From Limonium bicolor (lineage: Eukaryota > Streptophyta > Magnoliopsida > Caryophyllales > Plumbaginaceae), in the NCBI GenBank assembly GCA_023374045.1, contig CM041778.1:292431533-292495532 (forward strand): DNA of 64,000 bases. The letters run 5' to 3'. The stretch's first letter is position 1. Each line of letters opens with the position of its first letter. Shown piece by piece: positions 11,256-19,704 of the stretch. The notes below the pieces were generated by a model, which worked only from the letters and a program-made list of their open reading frames with translations, had not been told where the DNA came from and ran no database searches. A program made the position numbers and the translations under genes.

Positions 11256-11366
11256 ATGATGTCTCGGATGGGCTACAAACAAGGGAATGGATTAGGAAAG
11301 GAGCTACAGGGCATGGTAGAGCCGTTAGCACCATATGCTGGAGGCCGAGGAGCCGGGTTAGGATTC
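11256..11366 (+). pseudogene. G-patch domain within pol, copy A
   Basis: The sequence reads SRMGYKQGNGLGKELQG, then MVEPLAPYAGGRGAGLGF, which fits the G-patch consensus of spaced glycines with hydrophobic and aromatic positions. G-patch domains bind nucleic acid or activate helicases, and in betaretroviruses one sits at the C-terminus of the protease. Here it likewise follows the protease. A Ser/Asp-rich acidic stretch follows at about 11730-11850 and a Glu-rich one at 11980-12020, before reverse transcriptase. Confidence 0.75.
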
Positions 11367-12099
11367 ACAGAAATGCCAGGTATGATGTTGACAGATTCAC
11401 ATGTAAGAATCCCCATAGATTTTTTCTCACCAGTTAACCTTGAACCATGTGTATCTGTGAGTTGTGATAAGCAGAAAGCAATTCAAGCTCAGGGAAGTCA
11501 GGAGACAATGGAGTGGGAGAGCTGGTGGACCACTTCACTTCCCCTCTACTCATGCCTTGAAGACCATGACGACAAGGGATGCGACCAAGGAATGCCCGAG
11601 GATGCAGCGGAGAGCAGTGTCACGACCAAACCAGTCATCAAGGACCCCGCACCCTCGGTAGATGGCCATGGAGCGTGTCTTGTCGTCTATCATAAGAGAG
11701 AGGAGCTGATTTTTCAGGAGCGATACTCAATCAGTCTAGTAGATAGTGATAGTAGTAGCAGTAGTGATAGCGGTAGTTCTTGTAACACTGACGATGAGAG
11801 TGGTATCTGTCTTAACTTTGACGAAGAAGAAAGAGTGGGGGAGCCACCATTTATCTTCCGCTGTAAAAATGGTGGCAATTTTCTAGCAATCACTGAGTTA
11901 CCCAGCTCTTCGAATATTAATGAAAGTTCAGTTTATTCAGAAAATTCATCTCTTTTGTCACTTGATTCAATGCAAAACTATGAGGCAGAAGAAGAAGAAT
12001 ATGATGAGGAGAATATGCCTCCCACAGAACAATATTCCACCCACACTCAGATTGTAGAAGACACTGTAGCAATAAACATCGGAACACCTGATAACCCCA

Positions 12100-13110
12100 A
12101 AACTTTACAAATTGGTTTGGGTCTGAGTGAAACGGGAAAACGTGATTTGACTTCCCTGCTAATTGAATATGTCGATGTTTTTGCTTGGAGCTACGCAGAC
12201 ATGCCAGGGATTGACCCCGACATTGTCCAACACAGAATACCGTTGTACCCAAATGCCAAACCTAAGAAACAGCGTTTGAGAAGAATGAAACCCGAGCACC
12301 AATTGAAAGTGAAAGAGGAAGTCGAGAAGTTGTTACGTGTTGGCTTCATTCGGGTCGTCAATTACCCCGATTGGCTAGCCAATATCGTAGCCGTCCCAAA
12401 GAAAAATGGAAAGGTGCGAGTATATATTGACTTTCGTGACTTGAACGAGGCCAGCCCCAAAGACACTTTCCCTTACCCCATATTGATATCCTTGTTGATA
12501 ATACTGCCCAACATGCACTACTGTCATTCATGGATGGGTTTTCAGGTTACAATCAGATTCGAATGGCTGTAGAAGATCAGGAAAAGACGTCTTTTATTAC
12601 ACAATGGGGAACCTTTTGTTACGTGAACATGCCCTTTGGCTTGAAAAATGCCGGAGCCACGTATCAAAGGGCCGTCACTACCTTATTGCATGATATGATA
12701 CATAAGGAAGTGGAGGTATACGTAGATGACATGATTGTCAAAGCTGCCCAACGGGAGGACCACTTGATAAATCTGAGAAAGTTCTTTGATCGGATGCGGA
12801 GGTACCAGATGAAGCTAAACCCCGAGAAATGTACATTCGGAGTGACCGGAGGAAAGCTTCTGGGCTTCATGATCACTACTCGAGGAATCGAGGTAGACCC
12901 AGATAAAATAAAGGCCATTCAAGAAATGCCTCCTCCGAGAACCGAAAAAGAAATCAGGGGTTTCTTAGGCAGAGTCCTGTACATCAGAAGATTCATCATG
13001 CAACTAACGGAGACCTGTGAGCCTATCTTCCGTCTGTTGAAGAAAGACGCATCTAAAGTCTGGAATGAACAGTGTCAGGAAGCCTTTGAGAAGATCAAAA
13101 CCTATTTGTA
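12100..13110 (+). pseudogene. Reverse transcriptase, copy A
   Basis: Conserved Ty3/gypsy motifs occur in order: GFIRVVNYPDWLANIVAVPKK, then VYIDFRDLNEASPKD, MDGFSGYNQI, MPFGLKNAGATYQR, the catalytic YVDD at 12719-12730, and LGFMITTRGIEVDP. The first D of the DFRDLN motif and both D of YVDD are intact. The frame is shifted near 12466, where copy B has one more base. Sequence continues into the RNase H connection (FLGRVLYIRRFI). The enzyme would copy element RNA into DNA inside particles. Confidence 0.88.
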
Positions 13111-13600
13111 AACCCGCCCGTCTTGGTACCGCCTAACCCACACCAGGATAATACCTCATCTGCCCACTCCCACACCCTACACCCCACCAGGAACCACAAT
13201 GATCTTTACCTGACAGCTCGGGAAACATCCATGGCGCCATGCTAGCCAGGAACAGGATCCCCACCGCGTGAAAAGTCATCTACCATATCAGCAAGAAATG
13301 AGTCGATGCCGAAACACGATACTCTGACATCCACAATTTTGTGCTGCTTTGGTCTGGGCTACGAAGAAGCTAAGGCACTACTTGTTAGGACAAGAGGTTC
13401 ATCTGATTGCACGCATGAACCCTATAAAGTACCTACTGGAAAAGCCAATTCTCGACGGCCGCTTATCCAGATGGTCCCTACTGTTGTCTGAGTTCGACAT
13501 CACTTTCAAAATTCAGAAGTCAATCAAAGGGAGTGCCATAGCCGAACATCTAGCAGAATGCCCTGTAGCATCCGAGTTCTTCGGAAATGATGATTTCCCG
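13111..13600 (+). pseudogene. First (gypsy-type) RNase H, copy A, degraded
   Basis: Recognisable pieces are TARET, HISKK, ALVWATKKLRHYLLGQ and RLSRWSLLLSEFDITF, which match the RNase H and connection region after reverse transcriptase. In this copy the start is lost. A TAA lies at 13109-13111, and 13127-13200 is a C-rich segment that does not align to copy B. A TGA at 13299 replaces a Trp codon, and bases are missing near 13276 and 13334. Copy B shows the undisturbed arrangement apart from the TAG at its equivalent of 13109. Confidence 0.75.
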
Positions 13601-13619
13601 GACGAACAAATCATGACAT

Positions 13620-14060
13620 TACGGAAAACCTGTTGGAGGTTGTACTTTGATGGTGCCGTCAACCATAAGGGTAAAGGAGCGGAGATCTTGTTGATCCATC
13701 CGGAGGGGGATCTACTTCCAGCTGCAGTAAAAATCAATTATCCGGTCACTAACAACATGGCGGAATACGAAGCCTGCATCCTGGGACTGGAAATGGCATT
13801 AGAATTGCAAGTGGGGAGTTAGAGGTCTTTGGCGATTCTAATCTCGTTATTTCGCAAGTCAATCAGACTTGGGAGATCCGAGAAGAACGATTGATCCCCT
13901 ACCATGACTACCTTTCATACTTGATCACATGCTTTCGAAATGTGACTTTCAAGCACGTGAACCGGAGCCAGAACATCTTTGCTGACTCTTTAGCCTCCTT
14001 GGCTTCAGTGGTTCAAGTACCGACCGGTTCACTATACTTCCCCTTGTGGATAACCATGAC
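13620..14060 (+). pseudogene. Second, archaeal-type RNase H, copy A
   Basis: Motifs RLYFDGAVNHKGKGAEILL, TNNMAEYEACILGLEMAL, then after a frame change FGDSNLVISQV, and NRSQNIFADSLASLAS, give the D-E-D-D pattern of the extra RNase H typical of Tat-lineage elements. It would degrade RNA in RNA/DNA hybrids. A one-base deletion at GTGGGGAGTTAG (about 13811-13822) shifts the frame and creates a TAG. The identical deletion is in copy B, so it was inherited or is a systematic base-calling error. Confidence 0.85.
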
Positions 14061-14120
14061 TAATACACCCTCGTTTGAGATTGGAGCCATCGAGACAGGG
14101 AAGTCGAGGATGAGTGGTTT

Positions 14121-15360
14121 GTGGACATCGAGAATTTCCTTAGAAGAGGAGAGTATCCGCCAGAAGCCACTAAGCAGGACTACATCACACTAAGAAGAAT
14201 GTCAAATCAGTATGTGGTCTGCGGAACCAGGGTCTACAAGAGAATGCCGAATGGAGTCCAACACTTGTGTGTGACCCGAAAAGAGGCTGATAAGATCATC
14301 GAGGACATCCACGAGGGAGTATACGGGACCCATGCTGGAGGACATTCCCTATCCCGGAAAATCCTCAGGCTAGGGTACTACTGGACAACGATGGAAGCCG
14401 ATTGTCACGAAATCGTGAAAAAGTGCGCCAGGTGTCAGACCCATGCTAACTTGCAACACCTGCCTCCTCTACCCCTAACAGCCATGGCGGCTCCTTGGCC
14501 GTTCTCTATATGGGGAATCGACATCATCGGAGAAATCCACCCCAAAGCTTCAAATGGACACCGCTACATCCTTGTAGCGATAGATTATTTCAGCAAATGG
14601 GTAGAGGCACGGTCGTTCGCGAACATCGGATCAAAGCAAGTTGCCCAGTTCATCGAGCGAGATATCATATGCCGATACGGGGTTCCATCAGAGTTTGTAT
14701 CAGATAACGGTCCCTAGTTCGACGGAGACGCTATCCGGGTCATGGAAAAATACCACATCCGTTACCACAGATCATCTCCATACAGACCTCAGACCAACGG
14801 AGCGGTCGAAGCCGCCAACAAAGCCGTGAAGAGTGCACTGTCAAAAATGGTCGAAACGTACAGAGATTGGCCAGAAAAGCTACACTACGCTCTCTGGGGA
14901 TACCGAACTACTGTCAGAACTGCAACCGGAGCCACTCCGTATTCCTTGGTGTATGGGTCAGAATGTGTTTTTGCCAATCGAGCTTGAAATTCCAACTCTT
15001 CGGGTCACTAATGAACTGAAAATTGCTGAAAGTGACTGGTTGCAACAGCGCTATGACAGTCTTGCTCTCCTTGACGAAAAACGCCTACAGGCATTATATC
15101 ACATCCAAGGTTACCAGAAGAGAATGGCTAGAGCGTTCAACAAAAGGGTCAAAGAACGAAACATTCAAGTGGGTGATCTCGTCCTAAAAGAGCTGAGGAA
15201 AGATTTACCAGACCCACGAGGGAAGTTCAGACCGAACTGGGTGGGCCCTTACCTGGTCAAAGAAATAACCCCTCATGGTGCTGTATTACTAACAGATTTG
15301 GACGGAGAAGAATTTCAAAGCCTTGTCAATCTCAACCGTTTGAAACGATATTATGTCTGA
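14121..15360 (+). pseudogene. Integrase, copy A, one in-frame TAG
   Basis: The N-terminal zinc-binding motif is visible as HAGGHSLSRK with KKCARCQTH downstream (HHCC). The catalytic core has WGIDII, then SDNGP, then NGAVEAANK, supplying D, D and E. A TAG at 14715-14717 falls directly after SDNGP, where related integrases usually have Gln (Q-F). The C-terminal GPY/F-type module is present (FRPNWVGPYLV, then LTDLDGEEF), ending in LKRYYV. An extra T near 14970 shifts the frame. Integrase would insert the DNA copy in the nucleus. Confidence 0.88.
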
Positions 15361-17847
15361 ACCGTCACAAAAATCCAAAAAAAAAACACGCGCATTCAGT
15401 CAAAAATCCAAAAAAAATGCATCCACAAAAATGCATCCAAAAAAAAGTGCATCCACAAAAATGCATCCATAAAAAAAAAGTGCATCCACACAAAAGTTAT
15501 CATTATCATCTGCATTAGGTTTAGCTTAATTGCATTTGCATTTGCATTTTGCATATCCCTAGTGTCGAGGTGCATCTCAATCTTTAATTCTAGGAAAGTC
15601 ACATAAGTCATCAAAGGCCGACGAACTCTTGTATCATTTTCCTCGAAGAGGTCTGGAAAGGATATCTAACCTCCCGTGAGAGTTGAGTGCATGAGAGAAA
15701 CACAGAGCATGCAAAACCCAGAGCGTTTGATGCATTTAAATTTCAAAGCGCCAGGTGAGGATCCCCCTTCATGGAACTAAATATTGATGAGAAAAGCGCG
15801 TTACCATTCATGTCAAAATTTGGGAATAGTAGAGGAAACAATTATCTGTCAATAGGGATGACGAGGCACCTAGGATCGAAGAAAACCTCCACAAGGCCAA
15901 AAGCCTTATTGACCCGGAAAACGATCCCTTAGTAAACCCCGCTGAGCCTTTCATTGAGAATTTTTTCGAAAACAGCTCCACGATATACCATCCCACATCA
16001 CGCAACCATTCACCCCTGCAAAAGAGGATAAAAGAGCTGGAGCCATGGTTCCTTCCTCACCATTTAAAGCATGGGGGAAAGCTTGAAAGAGACACCCAAA
16101 GAGGATAAAAACGAGAGAAGCGGAGCACAAAACGCTCAAAACAATAAAGAGAGGAAATGAAAGTCTCCCACCAAGAATGTCAAACATCAAATAGATGAGA
16201 CCAGAAATGTCAAACACGAAGAAATGCAAATAGGCTGCTCAAAAGTAGCAAATCAAAAATGAGGACGCATAATAATCCGCACAAACGCGATAGGAGTCCA
16301 AAAATCACCCCATCCATGGCAAAGGTGAAGCATATCCTCCGTTGCACCAAAGCCCTACAATCCTCAAACAAGTCCTCCGGTCCCATGTGACATACCCTGC
16401 AGCCCCGTTATAACCCATCGAAAGACCTCCGACTTAGAGATGGTATTTGCTTGATTCGAAAGTACCAAATTCGAAACATGAACGGCTACGACGCGTCCGA
16501 TCTTGTCGATACAATCACGCACAAACAAGCGTCAAAGAAATCAGGAAGGTAGAGAAAAAAAACGAGTGTTCATCACCCCGATTAAAGAAAGCCTAACTGA
16601 CCTTAAGAAAGGAAACGGAAAGGTATAAGAGATCCCGAGAGACCTCTTTTGGGTAGATTTTTCAAGAAAGAAGTGGCTCAGAAATGACTAATCTGACTTA
16701 ACTAGAATTCTTGGCTGAGCTCACCTTGACACGACATCCTTGTTGCATTCAATCATATCCAAAAAAAATGCATGTAGAATAGATTTGAATCCATCGGTTC
16801 GGACAAAATATCCTACACCACGGAAAGAGAAGAGTGAGTATGCTCTTTTAGAAGGGGAAGCCACAGCACAGAGCCTGTCTCCTTCACCAACCGGCACGAC
16901 AGTAATTCTTGGAGACCGCACAGCCATCAAAACAAAGGATCAAAAGTCTCGGGCGCTGTTCAAAGAAAATGCCCCGCAAGACATTCCCCCCTCACCGCCA
17001 AACTCCTCACTCGCCAAAATACATGAACTACGTAAGGTCTGATCTCAACAGGGAGTTGAGTACGTAGGCAACCCTCTCAGGGTGCGACCCTGTCCCAAAT
17101 AAAAAACCTTCCTCCCCTCGAACTACAATGCCAGTGCCATCACTCTATGAAGAAACCCGTCTCAATCGAGTGGATCATCTCGGGGCGAAACCGGAGCCAT
17201 CTTAGAGCCGTACCGAAGCCAACCGATCAAAATGGAGCCATCCGATCATACCGGGGCCCTCAGGTCATATCGAACCCAAGCTCATCAACCATCCCAGAGT
17301 CGTTGCTCACAAGGGAGTCACATACGAAACCGGAGCCATCTGACCGCACTGGAGCCACCCGACCGCAATGGAGCCATCCGATCATACTAGAGCCCTCAGA
17401 TCATATCGAAGCACTCCATCATCAACCATCCCAGAGTCGTTGCTCACAAGGGAGTCACATATCAAACCGGAGCCATCTAAGAGCCATACCGGAACCATCT
17501 CAGAGAAATGCCGGAGCCATCCCAGTGCAACACCAGGGCCACCGTCAAACTACCAGAGTCGTCGGCCGAAGCCCTCTCCAAGATCACAAAAATCGCACTT
17601 GACCACCACGGTCCCCAAAGGTTATGTCAGACCACCCAACCGTATATATCGGAATCACCCAATCCCATCATCCCGAGCACCCATGCAGTTAAAGGAGACA
17701 ACACAAGAGAAAATTTTCCAATCTCAAATCCTTCGTTGAGGATCGAAGGACCCATCAAAAAGCGTCCGACCCCGAATCAACATGCAACTAAATTCGACTT
17801 CGGATCAACCTTTCACCGCAGCGAGTTTCGTACAACTCCATCAAAGT
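15361..17847 (+). other. 3' untranslated zone, Ogre copy A
   Basis: No recognisable coding sequence is present. From about 15407 to 15496 the motif GCATCC recurs between A-runs about five times. The middle (15500-17100) is A-rich and holds nothing I recognise. Plant Tat/Ogre elements are known to carry a hypervariable repeat-rich 3' zone at this place. Confidence 0.65.
17190..17535 (+). repeat. GGAGCCATC-rich region with duplicated 135-bp unit, copy A
   Basis: GGAGCCATC or close variants recur many times. Two longer units begin at 17234 and 17369. Both run GGAGCCATCCGATCATAC, CCCTCAGRTCATATCGAA, CATCAACCATCCCAGAGTCG and AAGGGAGTCACATA. The copy B equivalent is 37665-37936. Confidence 0.75.
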
Positions 17848-19014
17848 ATTATAGGCTTGTCATAAGTCCTATAGCTAGATATCAAGATGTCTAGTTGAGG
17901 CACTCCTAAGTCCTCGTACTTTCAATCGCATTCTAGGCCCGTCATAAGCCCTAGGACTGGATATCAAGAGGTCCAGTTGAGGCACTCCTAAGCCCTCGTG
18001 CACCTTAAATCAAATCGGGTTGTTGGTATTATAGGCTCGGCATAAGTCCTATAGCTAGATATCAAGAGGTCTAGTTAAGGCACTCCTAAGTCCTCGTACT
18101 TTCAATCGCATTCTAGGCCCGTCATAAGCCCTAGGACTGGATATCAAGAGGTCCAGTTGAGGCACTCCTAAGCCCTCGTGCACCTTAAATCAAATCGGGT
18201 TGTTGGTATTATAGGCTCGTCATAAGTCCTATAGCTAGATATCAAGAGGTCTAGTTGAGGCACTCCTAAGTCCTCGTACTTTCAATCGCATTCTAGGCCC
18301 GTCATAAGCCCTAGGACTGGATATCAAGAGGTCCAGTTGAGGCACTCCTAAGCCCTCGTGCACCTTAAATCAAATCGGGTTGTTGGTATTATAGGCTCGT
18401 CATAAGTCCTATAGCTAGATATCAAGAGGTCTAGTTGAGGCACTCCTAAGTCCTCGTACTTTCAATCGCATTCTAGGCCCGTCATAAGCCCTAGGACTGG
18501 ATATCAAGAGGTCCAGTTGAGGCACTCCTAAGCCCTCGTGCACCTTAAATCAAATCGGGTTGTTGGTATTATAGGCTCGTCATAAGTCCTATAGCTAGAT
18601 ATCAAGAGGTCTAGTTGAGGCACTCCTAAGTCCTCGTACTTTCAATCGCATTCTAGGCCCGTCATAAGCCCTAGGACTGGATATCAAGAGGTCTAGTTGA
18701 GGCACTCCTAAGCCCTCGTGCACCCTAAAACCAAGTCGGACTATTAGTATCCTAGGCTCGTCATAAGTCCTAGGGTTAGATGTCAAGATCTAGTTGAGGC
18801 ACTCCTAAGTCCTCGTACTTTCAATCGCATTCTAGGCCCGTCATAAGCCCTAGGACTGGATATCAAGAGGTCCAGTTGAGGCACTCCTAAGCCCTCGTGC
18901 ACCCTAAAACCAAGTCGGACTATTAGTATCCTAGGCTCGTCATAAGTCCTAGGGTTAGATGTCAAGAGGTCTAACTGAGGCTCGTCATAAGTCCTCGTAC
19001 TTCCAATCGTATTC
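17848..19014 (+). repeat. 180-bp tandem repeat in the Ogre 3' zone, copy A
   Basis: About six and a half units of about 180 bp are visible. Each is a dimer of two related halves of about 90 bp, one with TAGCTAGATATCAAGAGGTC and one with AGGACTGGATATCAAGAGG, each followed by AGTTGAGGCACTCCTAAG. Units are nearly identical in the middle. The last two are variants with GGGTTAGATGTC. Such 3'-zone repeats in Ogre-like elements are a known source of plant satellite DNA. Confidence 0.92.
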
Positions 19015-19054
19015 ACACACACACGGTCGCATCCCAGCGCACCGCTAAACCGCA

Positions 19055-19161
19055 GTGAGAATTTTTGGCGCCCCGTCAACCTTGATCCAATTCTGCAAGG
19101 TCTTGCAAATCTTGCAAAATTGAATCAAGGGGAGCCATCTGTAGACACCAAAAATTCTCAC
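19055..19161 (+). promoter_or_regulatory. Hairpin spanning the polypurine tract and 3' LTR start, copy A
   Basis: Outer arms GTGAGAATTTTTGGCG (19055-19070) and CACCAAAAATTCTCAC (19146-19161) pair at 15 of 16 positions. Inner arms at 19080-19099 and 19111-19130 pair at 18 of 20. The loop is 11 nt. The right outer arm begins six bases into the LTR, so the purine-rich AAGGGGAG and the LTR start TGTAGACACC lie within the structure. Copy B has the same arms at 39485-39588. Confidence 0.8.
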
Positions 19162-19474
19162 CCGTTTTATATTGAAACAGAAATACAAAAATGAACATGC
19201 TTTCAGAAACAAGGCGGTCATCCCCGTTTTCAACTAAAGGAAATTCTTTTTCCCGACATTTAAATCTCACATTCCTATGGGAAAGGAAGCACGAGCCTTT
19301 TATCGTAATCCGTTTTAGCCTGCTTCATTTTGTATGCATTTTTTTTTTTGTTGCTTTTGTTTTAAAACATTTCACGATTTTGAATCTTAGCAAGAAAGGA
19401 GGACGTTTCCCTTGTTTTGCCCCGGTTGGCAACATAACATTTGTCTTATTTCCTCGCATCTGTATACCGAATGC

Positions 19475-19545
19475 AATCATAGCTCAGTTGGTCAGGGTAT
19501 TCAGGGAGGAAACTGATGGTACCGAGTTCGAAACTCGGTGGAGGT
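19475..19545 (+). other. tRNA-like sequence with Pol III-type boxes in LTR 2
   Basis: An A-box-like TAGCTCAGTTGG lies at 19480-19491 and a B-box-like GAGTTCGAAAC at 19524-19534. The latter sits inside a T-arm that pairs CCGAG with CTCGG around a TTCGAAA loop. A run of seven T follows. No acceptor stem closes it, so it is a tRNA-derived fragment rather than a working tRNA gene. Confidence 0.65.
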
Positions 19546-19697
19546 GTTTTTTTAGGCTAAACTCTCATTTTTTTTCTCCTATCTTCAGTAGTGAGCTCGT
19601 GGCCCAGGCCCTGTGTCGAGTCCGTTGTTTTTTTTTTCTTTGCTAAGGCCCACAACAATCCAAATAAAGCCCTAAACAAACATATGTCTACCTCCAT

Positions 19698-19704
19698 TAT
19701 AAAA
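19698..19704 (+). promoter_or_regulatory. Candidate TATA box of LTR 2
   Basis: TATAAAA occurs in a CATTATAAAACATTC context about 560 bp into the LTR, followed by a C- and A-rich stretch suited to a start site. It is the best TATA match upstream of the leader. No start site was measured. Confidence 0.45.

Larger units (their letters stand above)
8041..15360 (+). pseudogene. Ogre gag-pol, copy A (multiply frameshifted)
   Basis: One polyprotein region runs from an ATG in good context (ACCATGG) at 8041 to TGA at 15358-15360. Domain order is Gag, linker, aspartic protease, G-patch, reverse transcriptase, RNase H, archaeal-type RNase H and integrase. As written it is broken many times. Frame changes relative to copy B occur near 8944, 9054, 9355, 9975, 10281, 11205, 12466, 13110, 13276, 13334, 14098 and 14970. 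Stops shared with copy B lie near 13110 and at 14715-14717. A further frameshift at about 13815 is shared, and a TGA replaces a Trp codon at 13299. Most private lesions are one-base changes in short runs. Confidence 0.9.

Noticed and set aside
19021..19110. TTTTTGGCGCCCC at 19061-19073 as a primer-binding site
   Set aside because: It lies just upstream of a 3' LTR start and forms the left arm of the hairpin. The true site is TGGTGACTCTGCTGGGGA after each LTR.
19475..19545. Functional tRNA gene
   Set aside because: The T-arm and internal boxes are good, but no acceptor stem pairs and the anticodon arm is not well formed.
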